Shown in pieces: positions 44,140-57,300 of a stretch of DNA of 64,000 bases. Position 1 is the stretch's first letter, and each line of letters starts with the position of its first letter. The position numbers and the translations under genes were made by a program. The DNA comes from Apostichopus japonicus (lineage: Eukaryota; Echinodermata; Holothuroidea; Aspidochirotida; Stichopodidae). Below the pieces are notes generated by a model that was not told the DNA's origin, did not search any database, and saw nothing but the letters and a program-made list of their open reading frames with translations. The DNA lies in assembly GCF_037975245.1 (NCBI RefSeq), contig NC_092568.1, forward strand, positions 35,626,501 to 35,690,500, read 5' to 3'.

Positions 44140-47100
44140 ATGGATTTTGACTTATTCTTGGATTACGTGACAAAGCATCCCGTGCTGATCTCCGCTTTGG
44201 TTGGGACAGGTAAAGGACTATGGTGTAGCTTAGGGCAGTTAGGCTAAGACAGTAAGAGTAAACTGAGACTAAGTAAGCCTAGGCTACAATAGTCGTTCTG
44301 ATTTTGCGAATTGAAAAAACACATCGCGAAAACATTGCCGCAACTTATACTAGTCATTGGAATATTTCGGTGGTTAATCTGATATTGAGCTAATTTTCTG
44401 CTTTTCATCACGAATGTTTTATCTGTTCATCAGTATAAGTTATAACTGTTAAACTTGTGTTAGTGTTACTACTTATAACTAAGGCCTATCATAACATAAG
44501 ATGTTAGAATTCATGGATCATGTCCCATTCGTCGCCGGTCCGTATTTTCCACTATGATTAGAGGTGCTTTGTATTTGTGTAGAATATATTTATCAGACTG
44601 AACGATGATATAGTAACCACTTTTGCGAATCGGTGTGTTGATTGACTCATTAATTTCAAATTAGGTGTTTCATAGTAGTACTAGTACTAGTAGGAGTACA
44701 CTAGTATCCGCAGAATTAAGCTACTGAGTGTTGTAGTAAGACTCTAAGACTAGGAAGTCCAAATGGACAGTAGGGGTGTATGTTTTGCGAGATGAGATCT
44801 GCAACTATAATTAAGAATGCTTCAGTCAAAACCTTAGCACAGTTGTCGAGAGACAGATATTCGAACTACCTTTATGCATATGATGATATGTAACTCACTG
44901 TACATAGTAAGCTGTTCAAGTTCAGTCGATATTGATATAGGCCTATTTCAAGATAGAAGTTAGCATTTGCCTAGTCTAAACTCAGAAATTTTTGTATTGA
45001 CTTCTCTTTCATGGCCTTTTGTGTATGTAGCATGATTACATTTTCATGTTCATTTTTGGTATCTTGAAGGAATTAGCCTCTATCTGTTCAGACGGTGGGT
45101 AGCTGGAGGATGGTGCTACAGTAAAGCTCGCCTTGATGGCAAAACTGTGCTGATAACTGGAGCTAACACTGGTATCGGTAAGGAGACAGCCATTGACCTG
45201 GCAAAGAGAGGTGAGTTACTCAGATGCTGTTTGAACAGAGGGCTGACAGATGCCATCAGCACTGTAGCCAAGAACTCTGCCAAACTATTAAAAATCAACA
45301 AGGCCTACCAGTGCAGACTGCAAAAGGCTGACGAGGCATACAGTATCACCCCTGCATAATCAAAGGGCTCCAAAGTCAATGGTCCCTAAGGTCAAGGGGC
45401 CACAGTGAGTGCTTCCAGGCAACTTCTATTTTCAGGTCTTGCCTGTAATACTGAATGGGGATGGAGGGAATAATATGGGGACCCAGAGACTTCTCATAAT
45501 GCATATAGAGCTCATGATCACTTGCAACTGCTAGTTTTACCGACTGGGACTATAAATAGTGTCTATGATTATTAGTTCTAGATTTGGTGAACCTCTTTTT
45601 TCCCCAATTACATGTGACGATTTACACATGTGTATTTATCCTTCTTCTTTGATCCATGTGAAATACAGTAGATGCTGTAGAATGCTTCCTAATTCTATTT
45701 GGCATCATCAAATGTTTCATTTGCCAGGTGCTAAGATCATAATTGCTTGTCGGAGCGTACCGAAAGCCGAAGCAGCCCAGGCTGAAATCATTGAGTTCTC
45801 AGGAAATAGAAATGTATCTGTCATGGAATTGGACTTGGCATCCCTTGAGTCGATTCGTCAGTGTGCCGAGAAGATTAATAAGGAGCTGAGCAGACTGGAC
45901 ATCATCATTAATAATGCTGGTAGAGTGTTTATTAATCTGGTCAAATAATTTAGTTGGAACTTTTTATTGATTTACATATTATTTATACAAATATTTAATA
46001 CAAATATATGTATCAATATACAGTACAACTTGACAAATTTAAACAACAGTATTTACAATTCCTGGGAATTATTGGAGTACCAAAGTGAAAACAAGAGGAA
46101 TCTAAAGGATACAAATTTTTATAGTAAATTTGAAAAAGTAGACCCTCTTGGTACGAAGAAATTTAAGATGTATGATTCCAAACTTTTTGAGTTATAGATC
46201 TCTCAGTAAGAGTTACTCTGTTGGAGCCTTGAAATTGGTTTCACATGAAGTGTTTGCCCCTATCTCATTGTGATATACAGTATGTTGATCAACCATGATC
46301 ACTATGAAGACATAATTTGAAAAGTTTTCAGCATCGATTTGGCTATAACCTCGGCCCTTAACATCCAGATTGATAAGAAGTTTATACAGAATGTTATGCA
46401 GAAATGGATAAATAACTTAATTTTCACATTATCTCAAAATATATGATGATATATACATACTGAGCAACTTTTGTTTGAAAACACAGTTTATTACTGAAAT
46501 AATAATTTGATTTATATTGCAGAGCTTTATTGTGTCATTGCTTGACTTGGCGGCATTGCCCTTTACCGAATAACCTACTGGCCAAAAAATGACAAAACCT
46601 TCGGTTGCCTTCTGTAACCACTTTTTGTTTCTCCAAAATTAATTTATGTATCCATAAATGCCGTTTTGTTGCCCAGGGATATGTTTCTGTCTGAAATCTT
46701 CAACTAACGATGTTAAGGTCGGTGACCGTGCAATCAACCTGTAGCTTGGGGTCATTAAAACCAGGCATGTTAATTAAGTTTTCATCGGTCTGAGCGTCGT
46801 TGCTTACACTCTCCTCTTCCAGGGGTGATGACATGTCCGAGATGGATGACCAAAGATGGTTTTGAGTTGCAGTTTGGAACCAATCATTTGGGCCATTTTC
46901 TCTTCACCAACCTTCTGCTGGATCTCATAAAGAAGTCATCCCCAGCCAGAATCGTCAATCTTTCATCGATGGCACACCAGAACGGTGACATACACTTTGA
47001 TGACTTGATGCTTGAGAAAGACTACACACCCCTCAAGTCCTACTGTCAGAGTAAACTAGCAAATGTACTATTTTCCAGAGAACTAGCCAGACGTCTGGAA

Positions 47101-49181
47101 GGTAGGTGTTTTAAACAATTCCATGATGAAATTCACATGAAACGGTACTCATGCCTTAGCATCATCATGCGTAGAGCTCTTTAAAGTTTCAGTATTGGGC
47201 TATTAGCTAGAAAATGAGTAATGAGTTATTTTGATCTCTCATGTTCAAACCCCCAAAACGAGTTTTAATTGCACCCTCAAAACCTTTTTTTCACTATGAT
47301 TTAGCAGTCTGATTTATAACTCCTCAATATATGTAGTACCATGAGTAATTTGAAGAGTCCACTATTCCCAGAAAGAAGTTTTGAAATTCTTTAGTGATAT
47401 TTAAATTGATTATATGTGGACCCAATACTTCTGACCTTTGAAGGAATTAGTTATATGACTTTCACAGATATTTGAACAATTGTAGAACAGTACTAAGAGT
47501 GCGGCGTGCACAATTGCATTGTGAATTGTTAATGATGTTTAATATCTCTTGGTGCCTAAGCAGGTCTGACAAGATGGGATGAGAGGGGCTACAATCTGGG
47601 GGACCAGGGTAAATTAGGGGCCTGAGGAAAAAATGGGGGGAAAGAGTAATGCTTCTTTCATTTTCTTCACTTTATGCTTGATGAAAAAAGAGACTCCTAA
47701 ATTGTACCCTTCACTCGACCTGGCTCTGAGATTCTGTTGCTTAGGACAGTCTATTCAAAATATATATTCATTAATTGGACAGACGGCAAAGCGTTTTCAA
47801 AACATTTTACATGATTGTCGTTGTTTGGCAATGCATCGATCTCTTGAACAAAGGAAAAAGTGCAAGATATTAGGCTTCTTGCTTTTACATTAATAATATA
47901 TTGTGTAATAGCAGGATACTGTTATATTGATCCAAACAGTATTTTCTTACCAAAGGTTTTGAAGGGGAAATCAAAAACTGATTTATCTTTTTATCAGGAA
48001 CATCGGTGACTACCTATTCTGTACACCCCGGTGGAGTCGATACAGAGCTGCAGAGACACATGACTACCTCGTGGCCTTGGCTGGGTATACCACTGGCCAT
48101 ACTGGGTCCCTTCGTGAGGAGGTTCATGGTCAAATCAGCTGTAGAGGGCGCCCAGACCACCATTCACTGCGCCGTGGACGAGAAAGCTGGCCAGGAGACT
48201 GGTCTATACTACAGGTGACTGCGATAATGGCTCTTTGAATTCATACTGCGTATTGTTTGACACTTACCTTACTAAAATGTATTGAGATCCTGCACAGTGT
48301 GGTCGTTCAGCTGGGTTCAGGAGAGAAAATATGGGCAACAGTCAAGGGATGTAGAGTGCTACATCTGTTTGGTAGATGGAAGATGGAGGAGGGACAGGAA
48401 GTAGGCAGATTCTGCTCATTGAATTATGGGATAGGACTGAAAGGAAGTATGAATCTGACAGAGAAGGCAGATAGGAGCTCTGCTGAGTCTAGCAATCTAT
48501 AAGGGATAAAACTAAAGTTCGAAAGTTTAACAACCCCTGACACCCCCCCCCCACCCCCACAAACACAATTGCATCTTTCTCGTCATCTCTCTCGTGTTGC
48601 CCTTTACTAAATCAATCAACAGTATCCACTGTGATAGGTTTCTGTTCTGCTACTGACGTCAATATATAACGAAAGAATACTGCCAAAATTGTTGCACTCT
48701 TTCATCATCTTGTAGAAGATTAAAAACTTTAGTCAGTCAAGGCCACATATTTTCGAATTTTAGCAATAATGTCTGGTTTTATTATCATATCGGCTTTGTT
48801 TGTTGTGTTTACATGTCATTTGGTTATACTGTGTTTTACAGTGACCAACTGGACTATCCTGCAAACTAGGTTTTTTTCTTAGATCACTTCCTAGTGCAAT
48901 GTATGTATGTATATATCCCTACATATTATTTGATACACACATTTCTGCATGCATACATTGTGATAAACAAATAACTGAAGCCGAATGAAATAACAACTGT
49001 CATGTTAAATGTTATTTGCATTTAGTTTCATGGTAAAGTGTTCCTGTGCATGTTTTCTACTCTCTTCAACAGCGATTGTAAAGTCAAGAAACCCTTACCC
49101 AAAGCAGAAGATGAAGCAATAGCTCGGAAGCTCTGGGAGGTCAGTGCTGAGTTAGTCGGCTTGGAGAAGAAAGTTGAATGA
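44140..49181 (+). CDS. Retinol dehydrogenase 11-14-like short-chain dehydrogenase, 6 exons
   Basis: Predicted NADP(H)-dependent oxidoreductase of the RDH11/12/13/14 group (SDR7C), which interconvert retinoids and related lipid aldehydes at membranes. Exons 44140-44209, 45070-45210, 45728-45919, 46823-47101, 47998-48214 and 49073-49181; all GT/AG, phases agree, 335 residues (family 316-336). Residues ~14-30 are hydrophobic (anchor). Coenzyme motif TGANTGIG 53-60; ACRS 77-80 fits NADP preference; NNAG 132-135; NHLGHF from 155; VNLSS 179-183; catalytic YCQSK with Tyr208 and Lys212; HPGGVDTEL in exon 5. The C-terminus ([18 protein letters not shown]) is family typical. No frame breaks. Which RDH paralog it corresponds to cannot be decided here. 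Confidence 0.93.
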
Positions 49182-50048
49182 CCTGAAAGGGCGACGAGCT
49201 ATCTCAAGAATCAGAAACGTGTGAAAACTCTCATTTTTAGGGGAAAGTTTTTTAAGCATCTTTACGTTCCATTTGCATATGGATGTGAAACAGCAAATAG
49301 AAGTAAACCATTTTGTTTTATTCAGTACACAATTGGTTAACCCATTTGACATTTGAAAAATTCATTTTCCCCCTTTCTGTTACAATAATAATAATATGGC
49401 TCAGTTGCAAAATAAGACAACATACAATAGTCATAATCATTGAAAAGGTTGTTGGGAAAAACAGAATTTATTAGATATTACCCAAGCGAAGAGCATTTGA
49501 TTCTACGGAAACCTTGGTCCGTTCCAGTCAAAGATGCTGCCCAAGGTCCCATCCCACCCCATTCCTGAGAATAGAAATGTTTTTGCAAAAGATTTCACAG
49601 CAGCTATTGTACCAACTTCAAAAGGAAACTATCTCCTGTATTTATATCAGATTTTTCCAAATCCATGGTTCGGGCAAAGTTTTCTTGTTTTTGATATCGA
49701 TGTAATTAGGCTGTTCCTTTTCACTTTTGGGACGTGCAAGTTGTCATGTTTTTCTCTCCTTTTTTCGCTGAGCATTTAGTTTGCCGTCAGATTTTACAAT
49801 GTGTAAAACTGCAAATTCCACCTACTGCAAAACTATATGCTTCCCTAGAACCTATCAAAATGCATGTATGTTGCAACACAGACCAACATGGTTACCATGT
49901 CTAAATTTTATACAATTTCATACAATGTGTCAACTGCGAATCCCACCTACTACAGAACTACATGCTTGGAAAATTTCACCTGTGATTTGTGCATCAGATT
50001 TGAACACTTAACATTATATCTTTGAAACATTCTTGCCTAGAACCCACC
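49182..50048. other. Intergenic / 3' flank of the dehydrogenase
   Basis: AT-rich. An ATAATAATAATATGG run lies at 49385-49399. The phrase CCACCTACT.CA.AACTA..TGCTT recurs near 49820 and 49945. No gene. Confidence 0.5.
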
Positions 50049-50109
50049 TCTATATATATATATATACATACATGCATACATACATACATATATATACATA
50101 CATGCATAC

Positions 50110-50178
<69 letters not shown>

Positions 50179-50190
50179 TATATATATATA
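50049..50190. repeat. (AT)n/(ATAC)n microsatellite
   Basis: TA dinucleotides with two ATACATACATGCATAC interruptions. ORFs across it are repeat translations. Confidence 0.95.
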
Positions 50191-50290
50191 TAAATATATA
50201 AATAATGAAGCTACCAGTTGTCTGAAGATCGCTATAACGCGTGAAACTCCGAGTAACAACTACTAGTGTTCCACTAGTCTCATCTAGTAT

Positions 50291-50293
<3 letters not shown>

Positions 50294-50350
<57 letters not shown>
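50294..50350. repeat. (AT)n microsatellite
   Basis: About 28 AT units. Confidence 0.95.
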
Positions 50351-50351
<1 letters not shown>

Positions 50352-51298
50352 TTGCAACACAGACGCATGGTTACCAAAGGGTACTGTATACTAATGGACG
50401 CATCAACTACTTTTTTGTCTAAATTTTATAATATTGTAAGATCAGACAGTTTTAGGACTAAGGATTGGCAAGTTGCCTCTTTGTGCTGATCATGCAGTAG
50501 TAGATAACCCAGTCACTGTCATAAATAATTTTCATTCCTTTCAGCTGTTGGAAAACAACAGAAGACATGGCATGACATGCTTAAACATGATGTAAATCCA
50601 TGCAGATGCTAATGTAAGATAAAGAGGAGAGGACATTTCTGTGGAAATGTGGAGGTATTGTAGACCTCACTACAAATTTGTCAAGAATGCCTATACTACT
50701 GTAGTTGTAGTAAGACAAAATATTCGTTTAGCAGACTTTAATAGTTTTGCACAATGTGTCAATTTAGTTAACTTGTAATCTCAGCTAAATCGTATCAGTT
50801 TAGACATGAAATGTTACAAAAGGACAAGATTCACGATGCCCTCCAAATTAAGCTATTCATTTGTCAATGTTTTCATTTTCTTGACCATTTTATGAATGCC
50901 TCAATTTATCGAATGCTTTCGAATCCTACCAGTGTCTTAGAAAACAAACTGTTTGGAGTTACGGAAGAATGCACAATTTATAAACATTTGGGTTTGATAT
51001 TAACAAACAAACTTTTCTTGTATAAAGTACCCACTACTTTTCCCCCTCTCTACTTTGTTACAACTTTTTTGGGACGGCTTTATGTTTATATAAGTCCTGT
51101 CAATAAGTATGGTTTCATCAGAAGTCGGCCAGACTATACAGGTCAAACAGATTGAATAAGTCGATCAAGATTGAGCAAATCAGATTGGTCAATCAGATTG
51201 AGCAAGTCAGGTAGAACAAGTTAATCAAATTGCAAGAGTCAAGAAGATTGAGTCAGTCAATATGAATATTAAAGTACTTTCATAGCTGTCTCCTAGGA

Positions 51299-51302
<4 letters not shown>
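50351..51302. other. Intergenic
   Basis: A degenerate short repeat (GTCAATCAGATTGAGCAAGTC-like, 51140-51265) precedes the next AT tract. No gene recognised. Confidence 0.5.
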
Positions 51303-51303
<1 letters not shown>

Positions 51304-51368
<65 letters not shown>

Positions 51369-51369
51369 A
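51304..51369. repeat. (AT)n microsatellite at SINE tail
   Basis: AT tract directly next to the 3' end of the minus-strand SINE at 51371, as expected for its tail. Confidence 0.95.
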
Positions 51370-51370
51370 A

Positions 51371-51659
51371 TGAAAATCGTAATGAGTTGGAAAATCAAGA
51401 ACAGTGAAAAACTTTCAGCCTCCACCGGGATTCGAACCACGGGCCTTCCGCTCTGTACGTGGACACCCTAACCACTAGGCTATGGACGCTGATTGTATGT
51501 CCAGAGGTTCGAAACCGGTAAGGAAGGTCGTAATTCCACTGTAGGCGTTTGTCACCTGTATCGAGCAATACTAGTTCTGTTTTTGGTGACATATTTTGCC
51601 TTACTCTAGAGATCAAACATGATGCTAACCAACTCGAAATCATTTGTGATTCCTAAAGC
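51371..51659 (-). mobile_element. tRNA-derived SINE, full length
   Basis: 289 bp, the inverted match of 53020-53308. The tRNA-like part has B box GGTTCGAATCC (one extra base, CGTGGTTCGAA) and A box TAGCCTAGTGG on the minus strand. Its tail CAAGAACAGTGAAAAA (plus strand) adjoins the AT tract. Confidence 0.85.
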
Positions 51660-51699
51660 AGGATCTTATGTATATATATATATATATATAGGAATAACG

Positions 51700-52840
51700 G
51701 AAAAACTGTTAAGCAACTATGCTGTATTTAGAGAAAGGCTGTATCTAGAGTGAGATACAATAATTGAATTAGGTAAGTGATTGGAAGTAAAACAGCCAAT
51801 GTTTGGTTTTTGCAGAGCTTTCGAGCAAAACTAGCTCTTCTTCAGTGCATGATCACCGAAAGTGACAAGGAGTAGCAGAAATTGAAACTGTTTTATAGAG
51901 AAGATGTCGGCATGGTTGTAAAGGCAAAGCGACTTACTGATTTCTGCTGAATTGAGCAGAAGTTTTAGAAATTCGGGTTATTTTAATCCGGGTCGGATTA
52001 TTTTAATCCGATTCCGTCGTAATTGTAAAGGAATTGTTTTGGTTTATCTGGGACGGCAAATCGTTTCTGATGTTTAAACCGAATGGTGCCGTGGTCTTTA
52101 GGTTAAGTTCCCAGAAATTTTCTTTCGTTTTCCTAGATTTATCTGTCCAAGAATCGTTCTGGTCAATGGCAGTAACACGCAAATTCTCAATTGAATGATT
52201 TTGGAGATTGAAGTGATTTGCAACAGGTTGGTAGATCTTTTTTGTTTTGATCGCCGATCTATGTTTGTGTCATTCTCATTCTAAGAGTGTTTTTTGACTC
52301 TCCAATATATTGTAAGTTACAAATATTGCAGTAGATGAGGTAAATGACATTTTTGGATAGGCAGTTAATTTTGTGCCGAATTTGGAACGTGCGTTTGGTT
52401 TGGTTGCTCTGAAAGGCCCCGGTCGAATCGACAAGTAAGCACGTTTTGCAATTTTGTGTACAGGGCGATGATCCTGTAGTTTCTGTTTTGCTTTCCCCTA
52501 ATGGGGTGTCATCCCGAAAGGATGCCCGAACTAAGATATCCCGTAGGTTGCTGGGTCTTTTAAAAGCGATGACAGGTAATTCTAGGAAAACTGATTTCAG
52601 GCGTTCGGTGCCTTGAAGTAGGTGAAAATTCTTCTGAATGATATTAGCCAGTGGTGGGAGACCAGGGTGGAATTCAGTAACCAATGGTACCCTTTGGAAC
52701 TGGTTTGACGAGTTTTGTACGTCAATGTTTCGGTACGGGGTTTGCTTTTAGCCTTTTTGATGGCATTTTCTATAGTACCCCGAAAATACTGTCTGCTTAG
52801 GAGGTGTTGTGACAGTTCTTTAGTGCGTGAATCAAAATCG
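51700..52840 (-). mobile_element. Penelope-like element remnant
   Basis: The minus-strand frame at 52259-52684 has FHPGLPPL, SFRDDTPLGESK, CKTCLLV and NVIYLIYCNICNLQYIGESK, the linker and GIY-YIG endonuclease of Penelope-like elements (here LIY...YIG). A second frame downstream continues with QPVANHFNLQNHSIENLRV and FWELNLKT, so there is a frameshift near 52260. The tail GAGCTTTCGAGCAAAACTAG near 51820 is typical of the family. No RT domain remains. Confidence 0.82.
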
Positions 52841-52851
52841 ACTTCAGATGA

Positions 52852-52853
<2 letters not shown>

Positions 52854-52947
<94 letters not shown>

Positions 52948-52975
52948 CTATATATATATATATATATATATATAT
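52854..52975. repeat. (AT)n microsatellite
   Basis: About 120 bp of AT with isolated C interruptions, at the 5' border of the Penelope remnant. Confidence 0.95.
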
Positions 52976-53019
52976 TGCATTAACATAAAGTCTGTTCAAA
53001 GTGTCTCTTTCGAGATCCG

Positions 53020-53308
53020 GCTTTAGGAATCACAAATGATTTCGAGTTGGTTAGCATCATGTTTGATCTCTAGAGTAAGGCAAAATATGTCACCAAAAAC
53101 AGAACTAGTATTGTTCGATACAGGTGACAAACGCCTACAGTGGAATTACGACCTTCCTTACCGGTTTCGAACCTCTGGACATACAATCAGCGTCCATGGC
53201 CTAGTTGGTTAGGGTGTCCGCGTACAAAGCGGGCGGCCCGGGTTCGAATCCCGGTGGAGGCTGGAAGTTTTTTCACTGTTCTGGATTTTCCTTCTCATTA
53301 CGTTTTCA
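53020..53308 (+). mobile_element. tRNA-derived SINE, full length
   Basis: A 289-bp unit: about 170 bp of lead sequence (ACCAAAAACAGAACTAGTAT), then a tRNA-like part at about 53191-53262 with acceptor GCGTCCA/TGGAGGC (one mismatch), A box TGGCCTAGTTGG, a foldable anticodon arm and B box GGTTCGAATCC, then the tail TTTTTTCACTGTTCTGGA and an AT run. The best preserved of the window's copies. Confidence 0.88.
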
Positions 53309-53321
53309 TATATATATATAT

Positions 53322-54078
53322 TGTTACGTTGGAATGCGAGAGGTCTCGATAACTAATTTTTAACGAGACACAAGCATGGGTTCGTTTCCGTAAGGAACAC
53401 AGACAAATTGACGAGTCTAGAGAATTTGAATGAGAACGTTAACTATATTGAACAATGGAGTCTGAACCAACAACAGCAAGTGGTAATTACAAATATATAG
53501 AAAATTATTCACAAACTTAACAAGATAGGATACACTTTAAAACACGCTGGTCTCTTCCAACGGCGATATCCCTCAGCGGCCACGACCTTGATGACGACGA
53601 TTCTCGGTCCGTTGTACCGCGAAATTCACTGGTCCTCGACGAAGTTTCTCGCGATCCCAAAAACAGCAGTCACCTTCTTTCCGGCGATGCTCCAAAATAG
53701 AAGACGGACTTCCAGCCACAATAGAGTGAAGCACAAGTCGAACTTCTCGCCGACTAAATATTACCAGAGTCAGTCCAAAATCAGCTTTATAGCCACCAAC
53801 TCCTGGCGTAACGAACTTCCTCAACGGAGACAGAAATTCTTCACCTTCTCCGAAATAAAGACTGGAAAACTGTACTTTCACAGCAAAGTCCTCTTCAAAC
53901 TTCTGAATGGAGGTGTAGAATCAATCTTGGTATCGATATCTCAATCCCTCAGAAATTACTGGCAGTTGAGCACTGACGATATATAGTAGAATGGTATAAT
54001 ATGTGTCGTCGCTTGTATTCGTTCAGAAACTGAGAAACTCTCCGATCTGGGCGGGTTTTTATACGATTCGCCAGGTCA
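53322..54078. other. Possible LTR sequence, split by the LINE
   Basis: Begins TGTTACG; 4.6 kb away, on the far side of the LINE, a segment ends CGTAACA (57978), the inverted match. This could be one LTR interrupted by the LINE. No internal retroelement genes are seen, and flanks do not show a duplication. Confidence 0.3.
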
Positions 54079-54306
54079 AGAATAATAATAATAATAATAA
54101 TATAAAGCATTTATATAGCGCCTAACATCACAAAGGCCACTAAGCGCTTTACAGTAAAAGGTGAAACAGAAAAATGCAAAACTACAAAACTGCAAAATAT
54201 CAAACAACGAATAAAAACACTAAAAAACACCTAAAAGAACAGGAGATACAAATAGACATGGTAAAAAGGCGGATAAAGGTATAAGAAAGTTAAAGTATGG
54301 AAAAAG
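54079..54306 (-). mobile_element. 3' UTR and (ATT)n tail of the LINE
   Basis: On the minus strand, GTAAAGCGCTTAGTGGC and GGCGCTATATAAATGC precede (ATT)n, the tail typical of L2/CR1-group LINEs. Confidence 0.8.
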
Positions 54307-57300
54307 TTATGAAATGTCATTGTTAAAAAGATATGTTTTTAAACGGCTCTTAAAAACAGTCACAGATGGAGCGGTTCTGATGTCAACCGGGAGCTTGTTC
54401 CAAATGTCTGGGGCTGCTGCTGCAAAGGCTCGGTGACCGTAGAAAGACGTGTTGGTGTTCTTGGGGGGCTCCAGTAGGGCAAGAGATGCAGAACGAAGTA
54501 ACCGGGGTGGTGTGTAAGGCAATAAAAGTTCAGAGATGTAAGTAGGTCCCTGATTGTTAAGGGCTTTGTATGTAAGAAGCGAGACTTTGAAAACAACTCT
54601 GTCTCTAATCGGTAGCCAATGTAAATCTCGGAGAACTGGTGTAATGTGATGATGGTCATTGCGCTTTATCTTAGTGACAAGTCTCGCTGCAGCATTCTGA
54701 ACTAACTGGAGTCTCCCAAGGTCACGAGCCGGAAGACCATAAAATAAACTATTGCAATAATCCAAACGGGACGTTACAAAAGCGTGTACAAGGCGTTCTG
54801 TTGATGAATTATCGAGGAAGTGACGTATTTTGCCGATTTTGTATAATGAAAATGAAGCGTTTCGAGCAACTTCTCTGACATGACCTCTCATCTGTAGAGT
54901 GTTGTCAAGCGTGACTCCGAGGTCTTTCACAGCTGCAGACGGAGGAATTTCGGCCCCGCATATAGATATATTTGGAAAAGGGGGAGATCTCTTGAACCTA
55001 GACGTAAGATGAAGAACTTCGGTTTTGGATTCGTTCAACATAAGCTTGTTTTTCACACTCCATGTTTTAATGTCAGCGATACATATCTCCAGTCTATGAA
55101 TCGCATTGCCGCGATCCATCGGGTCCAAGACGAGGTACAATTGTGTGTCATCGGCGTAGATCATATGTTCGATACCATGGGACTTTATTATATCGGCGAT
55201 AGGTGCTGTATACATGGTAAAAATGGAGGGACCGGCTACTGATCCTTGTGGTACACCTTCATTAATTGAATATTCATCGGACTGAACACCATTGATGTTA
55301 ATTGTCTGAACTCGGTCTCTGAGATACGATGAGAACCAATCAAGAGCTGTCCCACCAATGCCGTAGCGATCATGTAAGCGATGAAGTAAAATGTCATGGT
55401 CGATCGTATCAAAAGCCGCTGAAAAATCCAATAGTATTAAAGCCGCGTCCTGGTGGTGGTCGACTGCTTGGAGGAGGTCATTGTAGACGCGGAGTAAAGC
55501 AGTTTCAGTACTATGGAATTTACGGTAAGCAGACTGCTTCTCGGCCATCAGGTTATTACGTTGAAGGTATTCATTAATTTGAGAGAAACCGACTCGTTCG
55601 ATGGTCTTGAATAAAAACTTCAAGTTCGATATTGGCCTGTAATTATTGAGATCATTCTTACAGAGGTTGGCCTTCTTAAGCAATGGTGTAACTCTGGAGG
55701 TTTTCAAAGAGGACGGTATCTTTCCAGATGTCAAAGATTGGTTTACAATCCGCGTGATGCAAGGGAGTACAGCCTCGATGCATTCCTTCAGAAGATCTGT
55801 TGGTAGCGGATCCAAGGATGATGATTTCATGGACGATTTCATAATGACGTCGCGAATTTGACCAACTGTCGCAGCTGTGAAATTAGTGAAAGAGCACTGA
55901 CACAGATCCTCAATGTAAACAGGTGAGTCATCATCGTGCATCCGACCGTGAAGATCCTTAATCTTATCGTCGAAAAAGCTTGCAAACTTGTTTGCTAGTG
56001 TTTTAGCACACGTAAAGTCTGGTAAAATACGGCTTCTGGTGTTATCAGGATTAGAAATTTTGTCAACAAGGCGGAATAATTGACGGTCATCGCAGTCGGC
56101 AATACATCTTTGGTGGTGAGCCCGCTTAGCATCGTTAAGCATTTGACGATAAGTCTTACACTGTTCATGAAAAATTTGTCTGTGTACTTCCAGGCCTGAT
56201 GCAAGCCACTTCCGTTCACAACGGCGCTTGACACGTTTCGCTTGACGCAGATCATCCGTGTACCACGGTGCGTTTGTTCTCAGGGTGGTAGACCTGGTAG
56301 TCCAGGGAGCATGGTGATCGAGCAAGCTGGTAAGAACATTATCGTATTGGAGTGCCAATGTGTCGAGATCTCTATCAAAATGGTTGGCGAGGGCAGATTT
56401 TCCAATGTCATTAATGAAATCAGGGATGGCAAGATCACGCAGATTCCGAGTAGTTTTTGTCACTCTAATAGCGGCTGGTTGAGATATTCCAATCTGACAA
56501 CTGATGGCGCTGTGGTCCGAATCCGTATCATACAAGATGTTGACGTCAGATATGACATCATCGATTTTGCGGGTGATGAGCAAGTCAAGTGTGTGCCCAT
56601 TTTTATGTGTACGACCTTTGACATGTTGTTGGAGGCCAGCGGAAATGAGCACGTTACGAAAGTTGACGGCCAGCGGATCAAGATCAACGTCAACGTGAAT
56701 GTTGAAATCGCCAGCCAAAATAACTTGACGAGGGATAATAGTAACACGTTCTAGTAACGATGAAAACTCCTCAAAGAATAGATTAGGTGTCAACTTATTT
56801 TTCTGGGAAGGTGGCGGCCGATATATGGCCAGCAATTCAATAGATGCGGTTTTCGTAGAAATTGTGAACTCCATATGCTCAAAAGAGCGATAGGATGGGG
56901 TAGTATGTCTCTTCACCACATAAATATTTCGAGATAGCAAGCAGATCCCGCCCCCAGTTTTCGACTTACGAGGTTTGTGGTAAATGTTATATTGTGGGAG
57001 CGTGTTCTTCAGATCACCGAGAACATGATCATCACGGGTATCTCCACATAACCAGGACTCCGTTACAGCTATAATGTCTAACTTTTGTTCGATAATGAGG
57101 TCGGATAGCGCCGTAGCCTTATTTTTCATAGACTGGGCATTCCAAATACCAAAACGGCTTGTGACATTGTTATTATAACGTTCTTTGGCAACACGAACCA
57201 AGTTAACAACAGATTCACGAGTAGGCGGATTTATAATCAAGGGTTCAGATTTAGGCTGCGATACAATAGTTGGGATTGTGAACTTCTTTCGTAATCTGCC

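Noticed and set aside
45116-45301. Minus-strand ORF across dehydrogenase exon 2
   Set aside because: Antisense shadow of the exon that carries TGANTGIG.
53191-53262. Functional tRNA gene inside the SINE
   Set aside because: It folds quite well (one acceptor mismatch) but is embedded in a conserved 289-bp unit with other copies, so it is a SINE component.
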